Assembly (NCBI GenBank): GCA_963932465.1
Contig: OZ010791.1
Location: forward strand, 322,582,283-322,646,282
Length of the DNA: 64,000 bases
From: Maratus speciosus
Lineage: Eukaryota > Arthropoda > Arachnida > Araneae > Salticidae
Direction: 5' to 3'
The notes below the pieces were generated by a model. The model saw only the letters and a program-made list of their open reading frames with translations. It was not told the origin of the DNA and did not search any database. Shown here in pieces: positions 46,590 through 59,220 of the stretch. The position numbers were made by a program, and so were the translations under genes. Each line of letters starts with the position of its first letter. Position 1 is the first letter of the stretch.

Positions 46590-48200
46590 ATCAAAGCAAT
46601 TAAATGTATCGACATTAATCTACCAAATGTTGTGGAATTTGTTGACATAGCGTTTTTCAAACCGGAAAAAAATTCATGCTTTAATTAGACCTGAATTATT
46701 TTACAGAATTTTAAAACATAAATCAGTTAAGATTAGTAATAAGCTAATTTTGCAACACTCAGTTTTTGGATGGATACCACCCGGTACTCGAGATGAAAGA
46801 TCAACCACAATTAACTCCGCTATGTGCCATTTCATTAGAGATTTTGATGAAATTAATGATAATTTAAGACAATTTTTGGGATTGGAATCTATTGGCATTA
46901 CGCACGATGATCCAAAAATATCGGAAACTGGTCAAGTGCAACAAATTTTCGTCAAAACTGTAAGATTTGTAGGCGGTCGATATGAAGTTCACTTGCCCTG
47001 GAAAAGAGACTGGAAGGAATTAAACGATAACTTTAATATTGTGAAACAGCGTTTGGAAGGTTTAAAAAGAAAATTTTATGCAAATCCTGAACGTTTTCGC
47101 CAGCATTGCGAGATAATCAATTATTACCTAAATCAAGGAATTATTGAGCAGTTTGAAGGGAATGAACCTCTTTTAAACAAGGCTGCCTACTATTTGCACC
47201 ATCATGTTGTCTGTAAGGAAGATAAGCTCACTACTAAGGTTCCAATAGTTTTCGATGTTAGCTCTTACGATAACAACATGCTGTCCTTAAATGACTGCTT
47301 GTGGCCAGGCATCAACTTAAATCCACATCTATTCGATATTTTAATACACTTCAGATTAAATCAAATTGACTTTTTTTCTTCTGACAACGATAAATCGTTT
47401 CTTCAAATTTCACTCGCTGAAAAGGATTGTGATGCTGTACGCTTTATATGGTTCGATAATGATATCTTATCTTTCAAAAATGTAAAGATTTTTATGTTCA
47501 AACGCGTTATTTTTGGAGTAAATGCTTCTCCATTTCTTATATCAGCTACCATTAAAGAGCACACCAAGCAGCTTAAAAACCTATATCCAAGAGCTGTTAA
47601 TTTACTTCATAAATATATTTATGTAGATGATTTCATATCAGGCGAAGATGCTCTGTAAGAAGCTCTTAATGTTTCCCTTAATGCTAAGAAAATAATGTTT
47701 GAAGCAGGAATCACTCTACGGAAATGGATAACAAATGATGAAGCGTTAGTAAAATGCTGGCAAAGACAGACGGTTTAGATATTCAGGCGGAACATGCTAC
47801 TATAAGCCTAGGAAGTAATCTCACTAAAGTATTGGGTATGTCTTGGAAAACAGAAGAGGATTGTCTGGACATTCGAAGTCAGGAGTCTAATAAAATTCTT
47901 GTCATCGCAAAAGAGCTCAAAACGTCTATTATTGCGAGCAGTTGGAAAAATCTTCCATCCGTTAGGCATCATAACGCCATTCACCATTAGGGTCAAATGC
48001 TTATTCCAAGAATTGTGGCTAAAGAAAACATCATGGGGCAGTCAATTGTCAACTAATGTGCAAGAAAAGTGGATGAAATGGTGTGAAGAACTTCCAAATT
48101 TAGCACAGGTAAAGATCCCGAGGAAAATTCCTTGGCTCCCGGTCTATGACTTTCGGATCCATCGGCCTTCAAATGACATTTGCTATTTCAATGCCCGTTA
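46590..48200 (+). pseudogene. BEL/Pao pol relic with reverse transcriptase
   Basis: The largest intact part is the 302-codon frame 46750-47658. It opens with FGWIPPGT (end of the protease region), then FLGLESIGI, then reverse transcriptase: VVCKEDKLTTKVPIVFDVSS, LNDCLWPGINLNPHLFDILI, SDNDKSFLQISLAEKD and DAVRFIWFD, FKRVIFGVNASPFLISATIK, and the catalytic YVDDF box near the end. The frame then ends in a stop. Beyond it LRKWITNDEALVKCW and KIFHPLGIITPFTIRVK continue in other frames (47710-48160) before similarity stops. No integrase was seen. Confidence 0.85.
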
Positions 48201-48230
48201 AATTAGCAATTGCAATGAGTGTTATGGGCT

Positions 48231-49370
48231 ATTTTTTGTAAGTCTGATGATTGATGCCTTTCGCTTAATTCGATTTCTTACTTGTGAATAATATGTTATC
48301 ATTTTTTATATGATCTGCGCCTCTTCCTTTATTTTTTGGCATGTGTAATCTACATTTGCACGAAATTAATCTAAGTTAAAACAGGTATAAAACAGTAAGA
48401 AATAAAAGAACTTCTTAAAAACTCCATAAAAATAGTCTTTCTTCATCAGGCACAAAGAAGATATGCTTCTACTTTGGAAGCAGGAGCAAGACTGAAATGA
48501 AAGATAAGGGAAAGGAACAAGTTGAAGAAATAGCCAATAGGAAAGCTGGAAGAAACAACCAATCACACAGAGTAGAAGAAGTATTATGAAGCAAACTGAA
48601 TAAAAACAAAGTAAAAAATTAAAGGAAAACACACACCAATATAAAATAGATAATAATAATAAAAGAAAAAGTATAAAATAAATGCAGTTAAATAAAAATA
48701 TAAATAAATAAATAAATAAATTAAAATAACATTAAAAAAAGAAAAAATAATAATAATAACAAGGGAAATAAAATAAAATAAAATAAAAATAAAAAAATCT
48801 TTGAGTATATGCGGAATGGCGATCTCTGTAACAAAAAAAAAAAAAAAAAAAAAATGCAATTTAACAAATTACAACGACCATTTGGAAAATGAATTTTTCA
48901 AAGACTAAAATTTAAGACATAAAAAATCGCACGGAGTTGGTCATACATTACGTACGCCATGGATTACATTTTTCGGTACTGTAAAATTTTAAACTTCTAC
49001 GGAGCTGGTCATACATTACGTACGACATGGATTAAACATTAATATTCCCGGACCAATTTTAAATGAAATTTCATTCTTAAACTTCTAAACATCCCACAAT
49101 ATTACTTTTTACGCCGTCGTATAGAGAAAAAAATGTACTTTTAAATGCAATTTGTTTGAAAGTTGTATCACAATTTGTTTCTGAGTTATTAATATTTTTT
49201 GTAGTTTTTATTACTTTTTTGTCATAGTAGCACCAGAAGTATCCATCTCTGTTGAAAGTAAAGGGAAAATACAGATTACTGTATAGACCAATCAGAAAAC
49301 GAATAAAAATCTTCATATGTGTTTTTGATTTCCAACCTTGACCGAGGACAATAACCATTTGTCCAAAAGA
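48231..49370. other. Low-complexity AT-rich sequence
   Basis: Contains AAATA-type simple repeats (about 48690-48790), an A tract (about 48832-48853) and a ~55 bp near-duplicate around GGTCATACATTACGTACG (about 48938 and 49007). Long minus-strand frames (48366-48632, 48584-48859) are translated simple sequence. No gene was seen. Confidence 0.55.
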
Positions 49371-49493
49371 TTAATAAAGCAAAATAAATAATAAATAATA
49401 AATAATACATATAGATATATATATAAATATAAAAAATACATATATATTTAAAAAATATATTAATAAATAAATAACAAACTAATATGGATTATT

Positions 49494-49531
<38 letters not shown>

Positions 49532-50468
49532 TGGTAGAACTGAAAAGGTTTTTCCAAGCTGCAGAGAGCATGGTGGAAGCAGATTTTTCATTAATAGTAA
49601 CTTCATGATTAAGATAAACTGCTAAATTTTCTAGAAAGTCCAATTTTGAGGTGCTATTGCAATTAAAGATAATTTTTGCATTTTGATAATTAAAACTATG
49701 GCAGGAATCTTAAGAGTGCTTGGCAATAGAAGATTTTGAAAGTTCTTGGTTATTTACATAACGAGAGTGTTCTTTTATATATATTAAAAATATATTAATA
49801 AATAAATAAATATCAAACTAATATGAATTAATACAAATATATATATATATATTAAATGGTAGGATTGAAAAGGTTTTTCTAAGCTGCAGAGACCATGTTG
49901 GAATCAGATTTTTCATTAAAAATAACTTCATGATTAAGATAAATTGCTAATTCTAGAAAGTCCAATTTTGAGGTGCTATTGACATTAAAGATAATTTTTG
50001 TATTTTGATAATTAAAACTGTGCAGGAATCCTAAGAGTGCTTGGCAATAGAAGATTTTGATAGTTCTTGGTTATTTACATAACGAGAGTGTTCTTTTATA
50101 TATATTAAAATATATTAATAAATAAATAAATATCAAACTAATATGAATTAATACAAATATATATATATATTAAATGGTAGGATTGAAAAGGTTTTTCCAA
50201 GCTGCAGAGACCATGTTGGAATCAGATTTTTCATTAAAAATAACTTCATGTTTAAGATAAATTGCTAATTCTAGAAAGCCCAATTTTGAGGTGCTATTGA
50301 CATTAAAGATAATTTTTGCATTTTGATAATTAAAACTCTGGCAGGAATCCTAAGAGTGCTTGGCAATAGAAGATTTTGATAGTTCTTGGTTATTTACATA
50401 CCGAGAGTGTTCTTTTATATATATTAAAAATATATTAATAAATAAATAACAAACTAATATGAATTAAT

Positions 50469-50518
<50 letters not shown>

Positions 50519-50765
50519 TGGTAGAACTGAAAAGGTTTTTCCAAGCTGCAGAGAGCATGGTGGAAGCAGATTTTTCATTAATAGTAACTTCATGATTAAG
50601 ATAAACTGCTAAATTTTCTAGAAAGTCCAATTTTGAGGTGCTATTGCCATTAAAGATAATTTTTGCATTTTGATAATTAAAACTGTGACAGGAATCCTAA
50701 GAGTGCTTGGTAATAGAAGATTTTGATAGTTCTTGGTTATTTACATAACGAGAGTGTTCTTTTAT

Positions 50766-53492
50766 ATACAGGGTGATTCAGCTCGTCGGTGACAAACTTT
50801 AAGGATCGATAGAGCACACCTAGACGAACATTTTTGAACAGGGAATGTAGGGTCCCTGACGCGATGGTAAGGCGCTAGGCGCTTTCGAAAATTTGGGTGC
50901 CGAAATTCGAAACGTCATAAAAACTAGGGAAATGGTTAGATTTTCTTGCTTGTTGCGTCGAAATGATTCTGTTTGTTTAGACTGTCTTCAGTACCAATTT
51001 GATAAGCGTATCTCTTAAAACATGGATAGGGGGCGCTGCAGACTTTGGAGAGCTAGACAACAACTTTAAGCCCGTTATTTTGATAATTTAACACATGCTC
51101 GACAAAGTTTATACTCTAACTTAAAGTTTGAACCCAAAAGTAGAGCCCTGCAAAAAGCGTAAGAGCCGGAATAAAATGTCAAAGTACAGGGTGGTCGAAA
51201 CTCGAAGGCTCCTAAGAGATAAACAAACAGATTTCTTGACTTATGGCATGCATTTTCATGATTCTGTTTGCTGGGGCTCTCTGAAACTCAGTTGAACGGT
51301 ACAAAAAGAAACATCGATAGGGGGCGCTTTGGGCAAAAAACGTAATTCGTTGACATTTCGGACGCTAACTGGAAACGGGGCGCTACGATCAGTTAGTAAT
51401 AATGAAAACACATTTTCTACCTCTGCTCGACACTTCTGAATAAATTTAGACCAAAAACATCAATGATACTGGAAATTTATTTACAAAAAATAACACTACA
51501 GAAGATGCTCGAAATTTCGACCTTGGGCCATGATGCAGGCTTCGCACCTCCGTCGCATTGAGGAGTGTGTGTTTCCAACAATGCCAGGAGTATCTCTGAT
51601 CTGCCCTGCAGCTGCCACAATGCGCGCCACAAGTTCTTCAGCACTGCTGACAGGTGTATGGTATACCTCGGCCTTCAGGTAACCCCAAAGGAAGAAATCC
51701 AAGCAGGTGAGGTCTGGTGATCGGGCAGGCCAGTGAACTGGACCCCCACGCCCGATCCACCGCTGGCCATACCTTGCGTTTAGATGGAGACGCACGTCGT
51801 TCGTGTAATGGGCCGGAGCTCCATCGTGCTGGAACCACATCTGGCGACGCGAACCTTCGGGTACGTGCGCCTCATTCAGAAGCTGCGGCAGCACTTGATC
51901 CAGGAAAATCAGGTAATTTCCACCTGTCAGCCGTTCAGGTAACAAATAAGGGCCAATGAGGCAATCCCCCAGAATGCCGGCCCACACATTTACTGAGAAA
52001 CGCTCCTGGGCTGCTCGGCTTCTGGTTTCATGTGGATTTTCATCACACCACACATGACTGTTGTGGGCGTTCCACATTCCCTCCCGGCTGAAGGTGGACT
52101 CGTCCGTAACCAAAATGCTGTTTACAAAACGGGGATCCCTGGATCTCATCGCCAAGTACCATCTTGAGAATTCCACTCGAGGGCCAAAATCCTGCTCTCT
52201 GAGCAACTGCACCCGCTGGATGTGGTAGGGGTGCAGATTCCGGGAACGTAAGATGCGCCACGCAGTTGCTTGCGAAATGCCAACATGTCTGGCGATATCT
52301 CTCGTGCTAAGACCTGGGTTGTCCTCAACCAGGTTAAGCACAGCCTCTTCGTTGTCGGGGGTGCTCACTGATCGCTCCCGTTCAGGCCTGCCTCCGTCGA
52401 AAGATCCCGTTGTGGACAACCTCTGGTGTACTCGAGCGAAGAAGGCATGGCAGGGGATTTGCCTGTTGGGGTAACGCTCGGCGTACAACCGCTGAGCGGC
52501 TCGTCCATTACAACCAGCAGCGCCATACGCCAAATGCATGTCAGCCAATTCAGAGTTTGTGTACCGTTCCATCCTACTACCGATCTGCAGACAAGTAACC
52601 CGAAGCTTAAGTAGGTACCGCACGTTCAAAAGACGTGTCTGCGCATACAACTACGTCATCTCGCGTTGTCGTCTACGCATTACGTATCTTTTGCATATCG
52701 ATATGGTACGATATCTTTTGCATAAATCAGCAAAAAGCACCTTATGTAAATTTTATTGCGCGCATTGTGCATGATTGAAACCAGCTATGTTTGTTAAAAA
52801 AAACAAACAAACTGCAGTTTTAATAGCTTCTTATGATAAGTAAATTACTCTCTTGTTTTGTTTCTAACTGATCGTAGCGCCCCGTTTCCAGTTAGCGTCC
52901 GAAATGTCAACGAATTATGTTTTTTGCCCAAAGCGCCCCCTATCGATGTTTCTTTTTGTACCGTTCAACTGAGTTTCAGAGAGCCCCAGCAAACAGAATC
53001 ATGAAAATGCATGCCATAAGTCAAGAAATCTGTTTGTTTATCTCCTAGGAGCCTTCGAGTTTCGACCACCCTGTACTTTGACATTTTATTCCGGCTCTTA
53101 CGCTTTTTGCAGGGCTCTACTTTTGGGTTCAAACTTTAAGTTAGAGTATAAACTTTGGCGAGCATGTGTTAAATTATCAAAATAACGGGCTTAAAGTTGT
53201 TGTCTAGCTCTCCAAAGTCTGCAGCGCCCCCTATCCATGTTTTAAGAGATACGCTTATCAAATTGGTACTGAAGAAAGTCTAAACAAACAGAATCATTTC
53301 GACGCAACAAGCAAGAAAATCTAACCATTTCCCTAGTTTTTATGACGTTTCGAATTTCGGCACCCAAATTTTCGAAAGCGCCTAGCGCCTTACCATCGCG
53401 TCAGGGACCCTACATTCCCTATTCAAAAATGTTCGTCTAGGTGTGCTCTATCGATCCTTAAAGTTTGTCACCGACGAGCTGAATCACCCTGT
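50766..53492 (-). mobile_element. Young mariner-superfamily element with ~630 bp inverted repeats
   Basis: Begins ACAGGGTGATTCAGCTCGTC and ends with its inverse, inserted in the TA-rich linker of the Penelope-derived array. The inverted repeats run about 630 bp (50766-51398 and 52866-53492) with only about five differences by eye, so the insertion is recent. A second terminus-like motif, TACAGGGTGGTCGAAACTCG, lies within each repeat (about 51185 and 53079), as if a smaller mariner (51186-53079) sat inside a palindromic outer element. The transposase ORF is intact. Confidence 0.88.
51496..52572 (-). CDS. Mariner-superfamily transposase (DD41D-type spacing), intact
   Basis: 358 residues from the ATG at 52572; the frame extends 26 codons upstream, but MERYTNSELADMHLAYG is the natural start. 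An N-terminal helix-turn-helix region contains LSTRDIARHVGISQATAWRI. The catalytic domain has VTDESTF (first Asp), WFQHDGAPAHY (second Asp) and SPDLTCLDFFLWG. Taking the Asp of CLDFF as the third, 41 residues separate it from the second, the spacing of the DD41D (rosa/Visitor) group. There is no stop or frameshift, and codon GC is far above the surroundings. The product would act in the nucleus on the element's own ends for cut-and-paste movement into TA. Other open frames on both strands here (such as 51717-51959 and 52253-52474 plus) are shadows of this gene. Confidence 0.93.
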   Translation of the reverse strand: MERYTNSELADMHLAYGAAGCNGRAAQRLYAERYPNRQIPCHAFFARVHQRLSTTGSFDGGRPERERSVSTPDNEEAVLNLVEDNPGLSTRDIARHVGISQATAWRILRSRNLHPYHIQRVQLLREQDFGPRVEFSRWYLAMRSRDPRFVNSILVTDESTFSREGMWNAHNSHVWCDENPHETRSRAAQERFSVNVWAGILGDCLIGPYLLPERLTGGNYLIFLDQVLPQLLNEAHVPEGSRRQMWFQHDGAPAHYTNDVRLHLNARYGQRWIGRGGPVHWPARSPDLTCLDFFLWGYLKAEVYHTPVSSAEELVARIVAAAGQIRDTPGIVGNTHSSMRRRCEACIMAQGRNFEHLL

Positions 53493-54802
53493 ATATTAAA
53501 AATATATTAATAAATAAATAAATATCAAACTAATATGAATTAATACAAATATATATATATATATATATATTAAATGGTAGGATTGAAAAGGTTTTTCCAA
53601 GCTGCAGAGACCATGTTGGAATCAGATTTTTCATTAAAAATAACTTCATGATTAAGATAAATTGCTAATTCTAGAAAGTCCAATTTTGAGGTGCTATTGA
53701 CATTAAAGATAATTTTTGCATTTTGATAATTAAAACTGTGGCAGGAATCCTAAGAGTGCTTGGCAATAGAAGATTTTGATAGTTCTTGGTTATTTACATA
53801 ACGAGAGTGTTCTTATATATATATAAAAAATATATTAATAAATAAATAAATATCAAACTAATATGAATTAACACAAATATATATACATATTAAATGGTAG
53901 GATTGAAAAGGATTTTCCAAGCTGCAGAAACCATGTTGGAATCAGATTTTTCATTAAAAATAACTTCATGATTAAGATAAATTGCTAATTCTAGAAAGTC
54001 CAATTTTGAGGTGCTATTGACATTAAAGATAATTTTTGCATTTTGATAATTAAAACTGTGGCAGGAATCCTAAGAGTGCTTGGCAATAGAAGATTTTGAT
54101 AGTTCTTGGTTATTTACATAACGAGAGTGTTCTTTTATATATATTAAAAATATATTAATAAATAAATAAATATCTAACTAATATGAATTAATACAAATAT
54201 ATATATATATTAAATGGTAGAATTGAAAAGGTTTTTCCAAGCTGCAGAGACCATGTTGGAATCAGATTTTTCATTAAAAATAACTTCATGATTAAGATAA
54301 ATTGCTAATTCTAGAAAATCCAATTTTGAGGTGCTATTGACATTAAAGATAATTTTTGCATTTTGATAATTAAAACTGTGGCAGGAATCCTAAGAGTGCT
54401 TGGCAATAGAAGATTTTGATAGTTCTTGGTTATTTACATAACGAGAGTGTTCTTTTATATATATTAAAAATATATTAATAAATAAATAAATATCAAACTA
54501 ATATGAATTAATACAAATATATATATATATATATATATTAAATGGTAGGATTGAAAAGGTTTTTCCAAGCTGCAGAGACCATGTTGGAATGAGATTTTTC
54601 ATAAAAAATAACTTCATGATTAACATAAATTGCTAATTCTAGTAAGTCCAATTTTGAGGTGCTATTGCCATTAAAGATAATTTTTGCATTTTGATAATTA
54701 AAACTGTGGCAGGAATCCTAAGAGTGCTTGGTAATAGAAGATTTTGATAGTTCTTGGTTATTTACATAACGAGAGTGTTCTTTTATACATATTAAAAATA
54801 TA

Positions 54803-57800
54803 TCTATACTAATATTATAAAGAGGTAAAAATTGTTTATTTGTAGGAAGTAAGCTCTGGAACTACCGAACCGATTCCAAAAGTAAAGGTATCAAAATGAT
54901 GGTGTTAGTCCAACTTAGAACATAGGCTATATCTTATGTCTGTGCCACTGGCTAAAAAGGGAGTGTAGGAACAAAAAACGTTCTAAAAATGCGATTTTTG
55001 TGTTACGGAAGAGCCTAGAAACATGAAATTTTGAATGGTAGTTACTTATAAGATAATAAATAATTTCTAAGGACATTCCTTAAAAAAAATCAAATTAAAA
55101 AGGGGTGAAAAAGCGCGAAAAATGTTCTAAAAAACGTTCTAAATGGCGATTTTTACACAATTTCAAGAAGTACTAAACCGATTTAAAAAATAATGGTGTC
55201 AAAATGATGGTGACAACCCTTGCTCCAATATAGGCTACATTTTATGTCGGTGCCACTACCACTAAAGGGGGTGCAGGAGCAAAAAACGTTCGAAATAGCG
55301 ATTTTTTTGTTACTGAAGGATCCAGATACATGGAATTTGGCATGGAAATTACTTATTAGATATAAATGATCTCTAAGAACATTTCTTAAAAAATTCGAAA
55401 TTTAAAAGGAGTGAAAATGCGCAAAAAGCGTTCAAAAAAAGTTCTAAATGGCGATTTTTACGCAATCTCAAGAAGTACCAAACTGTTTTCAAAAATAATG
55501 GTGACAAAATGATGGTAACAACCTTTCCTCCAATATAAGCTATATTTTATGTCGGTGCCACTAACCCTAAAGGGGGTGCAGCAGCAAAAAAAAACGTTCG
55601 AAATTGCGATTTTTGTGTTACTGAAGGGCCCAGATACATGGAATTTGGAATGGTAGTTACTTATAAGATATAAATGATCTCTAATAACATTTCTTATAAA
55701 ATTCGAAAGTTAAAAGGGGTGAAAATGCGCGAAAAGAGTTCTAAAAAATGTTCTAAATGGCGATTTCTACGCAATCTCAGAAAGTACCCAACCTATTTCA
55801 AAAGTAATGGTTGGAAATTTATGATGACAGTCCTTGCTTCAACATAGGCTCTATTTCATGTCGGTGTCACTACCACGTAGGGGTTGCAGAAGCAAAAAAC
55901 GTTCTAAATTGCGATTTTTGTGTTACTGACGAGCCTAGAATCCTGAAATTAGGCAAAGCAGTTATTTATAAGATACAAATGATCTCTAAGAACATATCCT
56001 AAAAAATCGAAATTTAAAAGGGGTGAAAATGGGCGAAAAGCGTTCTAAAAACGTTCTAAGTTGCGATTTCTACGAAATCTCAGGAAATATAAATAGATTT
56101 CAGAAGTAATGGTTTGAAATTTATGGTTACAGTCCCCGCTCGAACATAGGCTGAATTTCATGTCGGTGCCACTACCCCAAAGGGGTGAAGGAGCAAAAAA
56201 TGATCTAAATTGCGTTTTTTGTAATACTGCAGGCACTAGCAACTTGAAACTAGGCATGGTAGTTACTTATAAGATATAAATGATCTCTAAGAACATTTCC
56301 TAAATAATTCGAAATTCAAAAGGGATGAAAATGTACGAAAAACGTTCTAAAATACGTTCTAAATTGCGATTTCTACGCAGTCTCAGAAAGTACCAAACGA
56401 TTTCAAAAGTAATGGTTGAAAATTGATGATCACAGTCCTTGTTCCAGTATAGGATCTATTTCAGGTCGGCGTCACTACCACCTTGCGGTTGCATTTTTAA
56501 AAAAGTTCTAAATTGTGATTTTTGTGATACTGAATGAGCTAGCAACTTGAAATTTGGCATGGTAATTACTTATGAGATGTAAATACTCTCTGAGAAGAGT
56601 TCCTTAAAAATTTAAAAATTAAAAAGGGGGGAAAATGAAAGAAAAGCGTTTAAAAACGTTCTAAATAGCGATTTCTACGCAATCTCAGGAAATATAAATT
56701 GATTTCAGAAGGAATGGTTTCAAATTAATGGTGACAGTCCCCGCTCCAACATAGCCTATATTTTATGTTTTTGTCACTGCCACCTGGGGGTTACAGAAGC
56801 AAAACATGTTCTAAATTGCGTTTTGTGTTACTGAGGGGGTCTAACATTTTAAGTTTGGAATGGTAATTACTTCAAAGATGCAAATGCTTTCTAAGAATTG
56901 TCGAATTAAAATTCCAAATTTAAAAGAATGAAGTGCGCAAAAAGAGTTCTAAATTACGATTTTTATGCAATCGTATTAAATACGAAACCGATTTCAAGCA
57001 TAGTGGTTGCAAATTAAAGGTCATAGAGCCTGCTCAAACATAAGCTATATTTTATGTCGAGGGTTGCAGGAGCAAAATACTTTCTAAATTGCGATTTCTG
57101 CGATACTGAAGAGGCTAGAAACTTTAAATATAGCACGGTAGTTACTTATAAAATATAAATGTCCTCTAAGAACAGTCGAAAATCAATTCGAAATTAAAAA
57201 GAGGTAATGCGAAGGGAAGGAGCGAAAAGCATTCTAAAAGTGTCCTGAATTACGATTTCTATGGAATCTCAGGAAATAATAAAATGATTACAGTAGTTAC
57301 TGGTTGCCCCTCATCCTATACGGGCTATATTTTATGCCTGTGTCACTACCACCAGGTTGGTAGGAACAACAAGAAAGCCTTTAAAAACATCTAAATTCCG
57401 TTTTCTATAGAATATTAGGAAATACCAACCGATTTCAAGGTTAATGTTGGCAAATTAATGGTGACAGTCTCGGTGTCAACATTTTTCGAGACATTCTATT
57501 TCAACTCTGTTTCGGCATTTTAATGTTGGTGCCACTAACAACAGAGAGGTGGTACACTGTTAGACAAGAAGCTTGGAATTTGACATAATGGATAATTTTA
57601 AGATGTAAATGTGTTAAGATGGTTTCTAAAAAATTCAAAACTTCAAATGAATATTGAAATGAGCGTATGAAATGAGCATAAAAGTCTCAAAATACTTTCT
57701 AAATTATCATTTTTTGGGAATTGGTTTTAGCTCTTCTTATTAATTAAAATCTCATTTCTGTCTATTGCACTTTTATAATGAAGTTTAGTCAAACTCTGGC

Positions 57801-57915
57801 TTAATTTGTAATTTTTGAATTATTTCAAAAAGTGTTCTTTTAATAAAAAATAGTCATGCAAATATCACTTGGCATATTTCAGCTATTACGCGAGCAAAGC
57901 CGCGGGGTTTGCTAG
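54803..57915 (+). mobile_element. Non-autonomous Helitron with internal minisatellite
   Basis: Starts TCTATACTAATATTATAAAG and ends GCAAAGCCGCGGGGTTTGCTAG, that is 5' TC, a GC-rich 3' hairpin-type sequence and CTAG. These are diagnostic of Helitrons; this 5' end is common in arthropod families. The flanks (AAAAATATA before, TTAATAAATAAATA after) join to give exactly the sequence of uninterrupted array units, so there is no target duplication. No Rep/helicase gene is present. Confidence 0.92.
54830..57700 (+). repeat. Minisatellite inside the Helitron, ~280-340 bp units
   Basis: About eight or nine diverged units marked by CGTTCTAAA(T/A)(T/A)GCGATTT, ACGCAATCTCA, AATGGT, TTATGTCGGTG(C/T)CACTA and GTTACTTATAAGATATAAATG. 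Divergence increases toward the right. The spacing shortens in places by deletion. No coding sequence was seen; frames at 55811-56002 and 56045-56257 are translated repeat. Confidence 0.8.
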
Positions 57916-58299
57916 TTAATAAATAAATAAATATCAAACTAATATGAATTAATACAAATATATATATATATATTAATTGTAGGATTGAAAAGGTTTTTCC
58001 AAGCTGCAGAGACCATGTTGGAATCAGATTTTGCATTAAAAATAACTTCATGATTAAGATAAATTGCTAATTCTAGAAAGTCCAATTTTGAGGTGCTATT
58101 GACATTAAAGATAATTTTTGCATTTTGATAATTAAAACTGTGGCAAGAATCCTAAGAGTGCTTGGCAATAGAAGATTTTGATAGTTCTTGGTTATTTACA
58201 TAACGAGAGTGTTCTTTTATATATATTAAAAATATATTAATAAATAAATAAATATCAAACTAATATGAATTAATACAAATATATATATATATATATATT

Positions 58300-58800
58300 A
58301 AATGGTAGGATTGAAAAGGTTTTTCCAATCTGCAGAGACCATGTTGGAATCAGATTTTTCATTAAAAATAATTTCATGATTAAGATAAATTGCTAATTCT
58401 AGATAGTCCAATTTTGAGGTGCGAGAGTGTTCTTTTAAGCGGATTTCGAGATTACTTTTAGTTTGACCAATATAAGATAAATGACAAACATTACAAGTAG
58501 CATTACATAAGCCCCATTTAAAAAGATGAGGATTCTTTTATTTCTTATATTTGGCTGGTTTAAAATATTGTTGTTGATTAAAAGAAGTTTATATACATTT
58601 AAATATTTAACCCTATATGACATCTTTTATAAAAGGAGGTTATGTAATTCGACGATAAACATTTTGTGTAAAAAGTACCCGTAATTTACCATTTAAAAAA
58701 TTCCGTAAAAGATATCAGGACAATTGTTTTCTGTAAACAGTTACCATTATACCGAGGTATAAAGCGGATTTTCAGCTCAATTTGTGATCCAGTGTGTCGA
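58300..58800 (-). pseudogene. Penelope-like element, longest C-terminal copy
   Basis: The last array copy lacks the middle of the unit (GAGGTGC joins directly to GAGAGTGTTC) but extends further upstream in the coding direction. On the minus strand it reads WGLCNATCNVCHLSYIGQT, then KSNLEIRLKEH (about 58420-58510). This supplies the cysteine cluster and the YIG half of the GIY-YIG motif that the other units lack. Upstream, stops and frameshifts obscure the reading; no reverse transcriptase motif was recognised. Confidence 0.7.
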
Positions 58801-59220
58801 TAGCAGCTGTTATCGCATAACATTCGAATGAATCTGTTTGATTCTTTTACTATGCTCTCACTATTGTAAAAATAATCCGATTACTACGAAGTTGGACTAC
58901 CATGCGAAGGTTGGCTGCAGTATTTCTTCTTTTCAGAATTGCCATATGTTTTCAAATTGTATTATAACATTGAAAATGCTACATTCTTTTCTTAGCATTA
59001 TCGCAATAAAGTACTCATAATATTTGTTATGGGTTTATGGGGTTTTTGGGTTACTAGCTAATTTTTATGCTAATTAATTTTGTGTATTTAGCGATTCTCG
59101 AGAATTTTATATTTTTCACAGAACGTGCAAACAAGTTAAGTATATTGTCATCCTTAGTTTGTTTATTAAATTCAACATGGTGCATAAATGCGTTATTAAC
59201 AACTCTTTTACGTTTTCAGT
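58801..59220. other. Unassigned AT-rich sequence
   Basis: I see no gene or repeat family. The frame 58838-59020 has no domain. Confidence 0.35.

Larger units (their letters stand above)
44041..48230 (+). mobile_element. BEL/Pao LTR retrotransposon relic
   Basis: Gag and Pol remnants in order, on the plus strand. A leader with TGGTCCAGTCG at about 44053 resembles the start of BEL/Pao internal regions. No 3' LTR or integrase was seen; the element stops in the region after reverse transcriptase at about 48200. Gag is interrupted by a separate 798 bp insertion. Many frameshifts make it non-functional. Confidence 0.85.
49371..58440 (-). repeat. Tandem array of Penelope-like element 3' ends (~320 bp units)
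   Basis: Ten copies of a ~245 bp segment starting TAAATGGTAG (about 49523, 49853, 50172, 50515, 53570, 53890, 54208, 54539, 57971, 58300) are separated by (TA)n and AAATA-rich linkers. Read on the minus strand, a unit encodes KEHSRYVNNQELSKSSIAKH, stop, DSCHSFNYQNAKI, then LDFLELAIYLNHEVIFNE and SAAWKNLFNPTI-stop. This is the second half of a GIY-YIG-type endonuclease as found at the C-terminus of Penelope-like retroelements. The internal stop is present in every unit I read, so an already dead copy was amplified. The array is split by a mariner and a Helitron. Confidence 0.8.

Noticed and set aside
48366..48859. Hydrophobic minus-strand frames resembling membrane proteins
   Set aside because: They arise from A-rich and AAATA simple repeats, which read as F, Y, I and L on the other strand.
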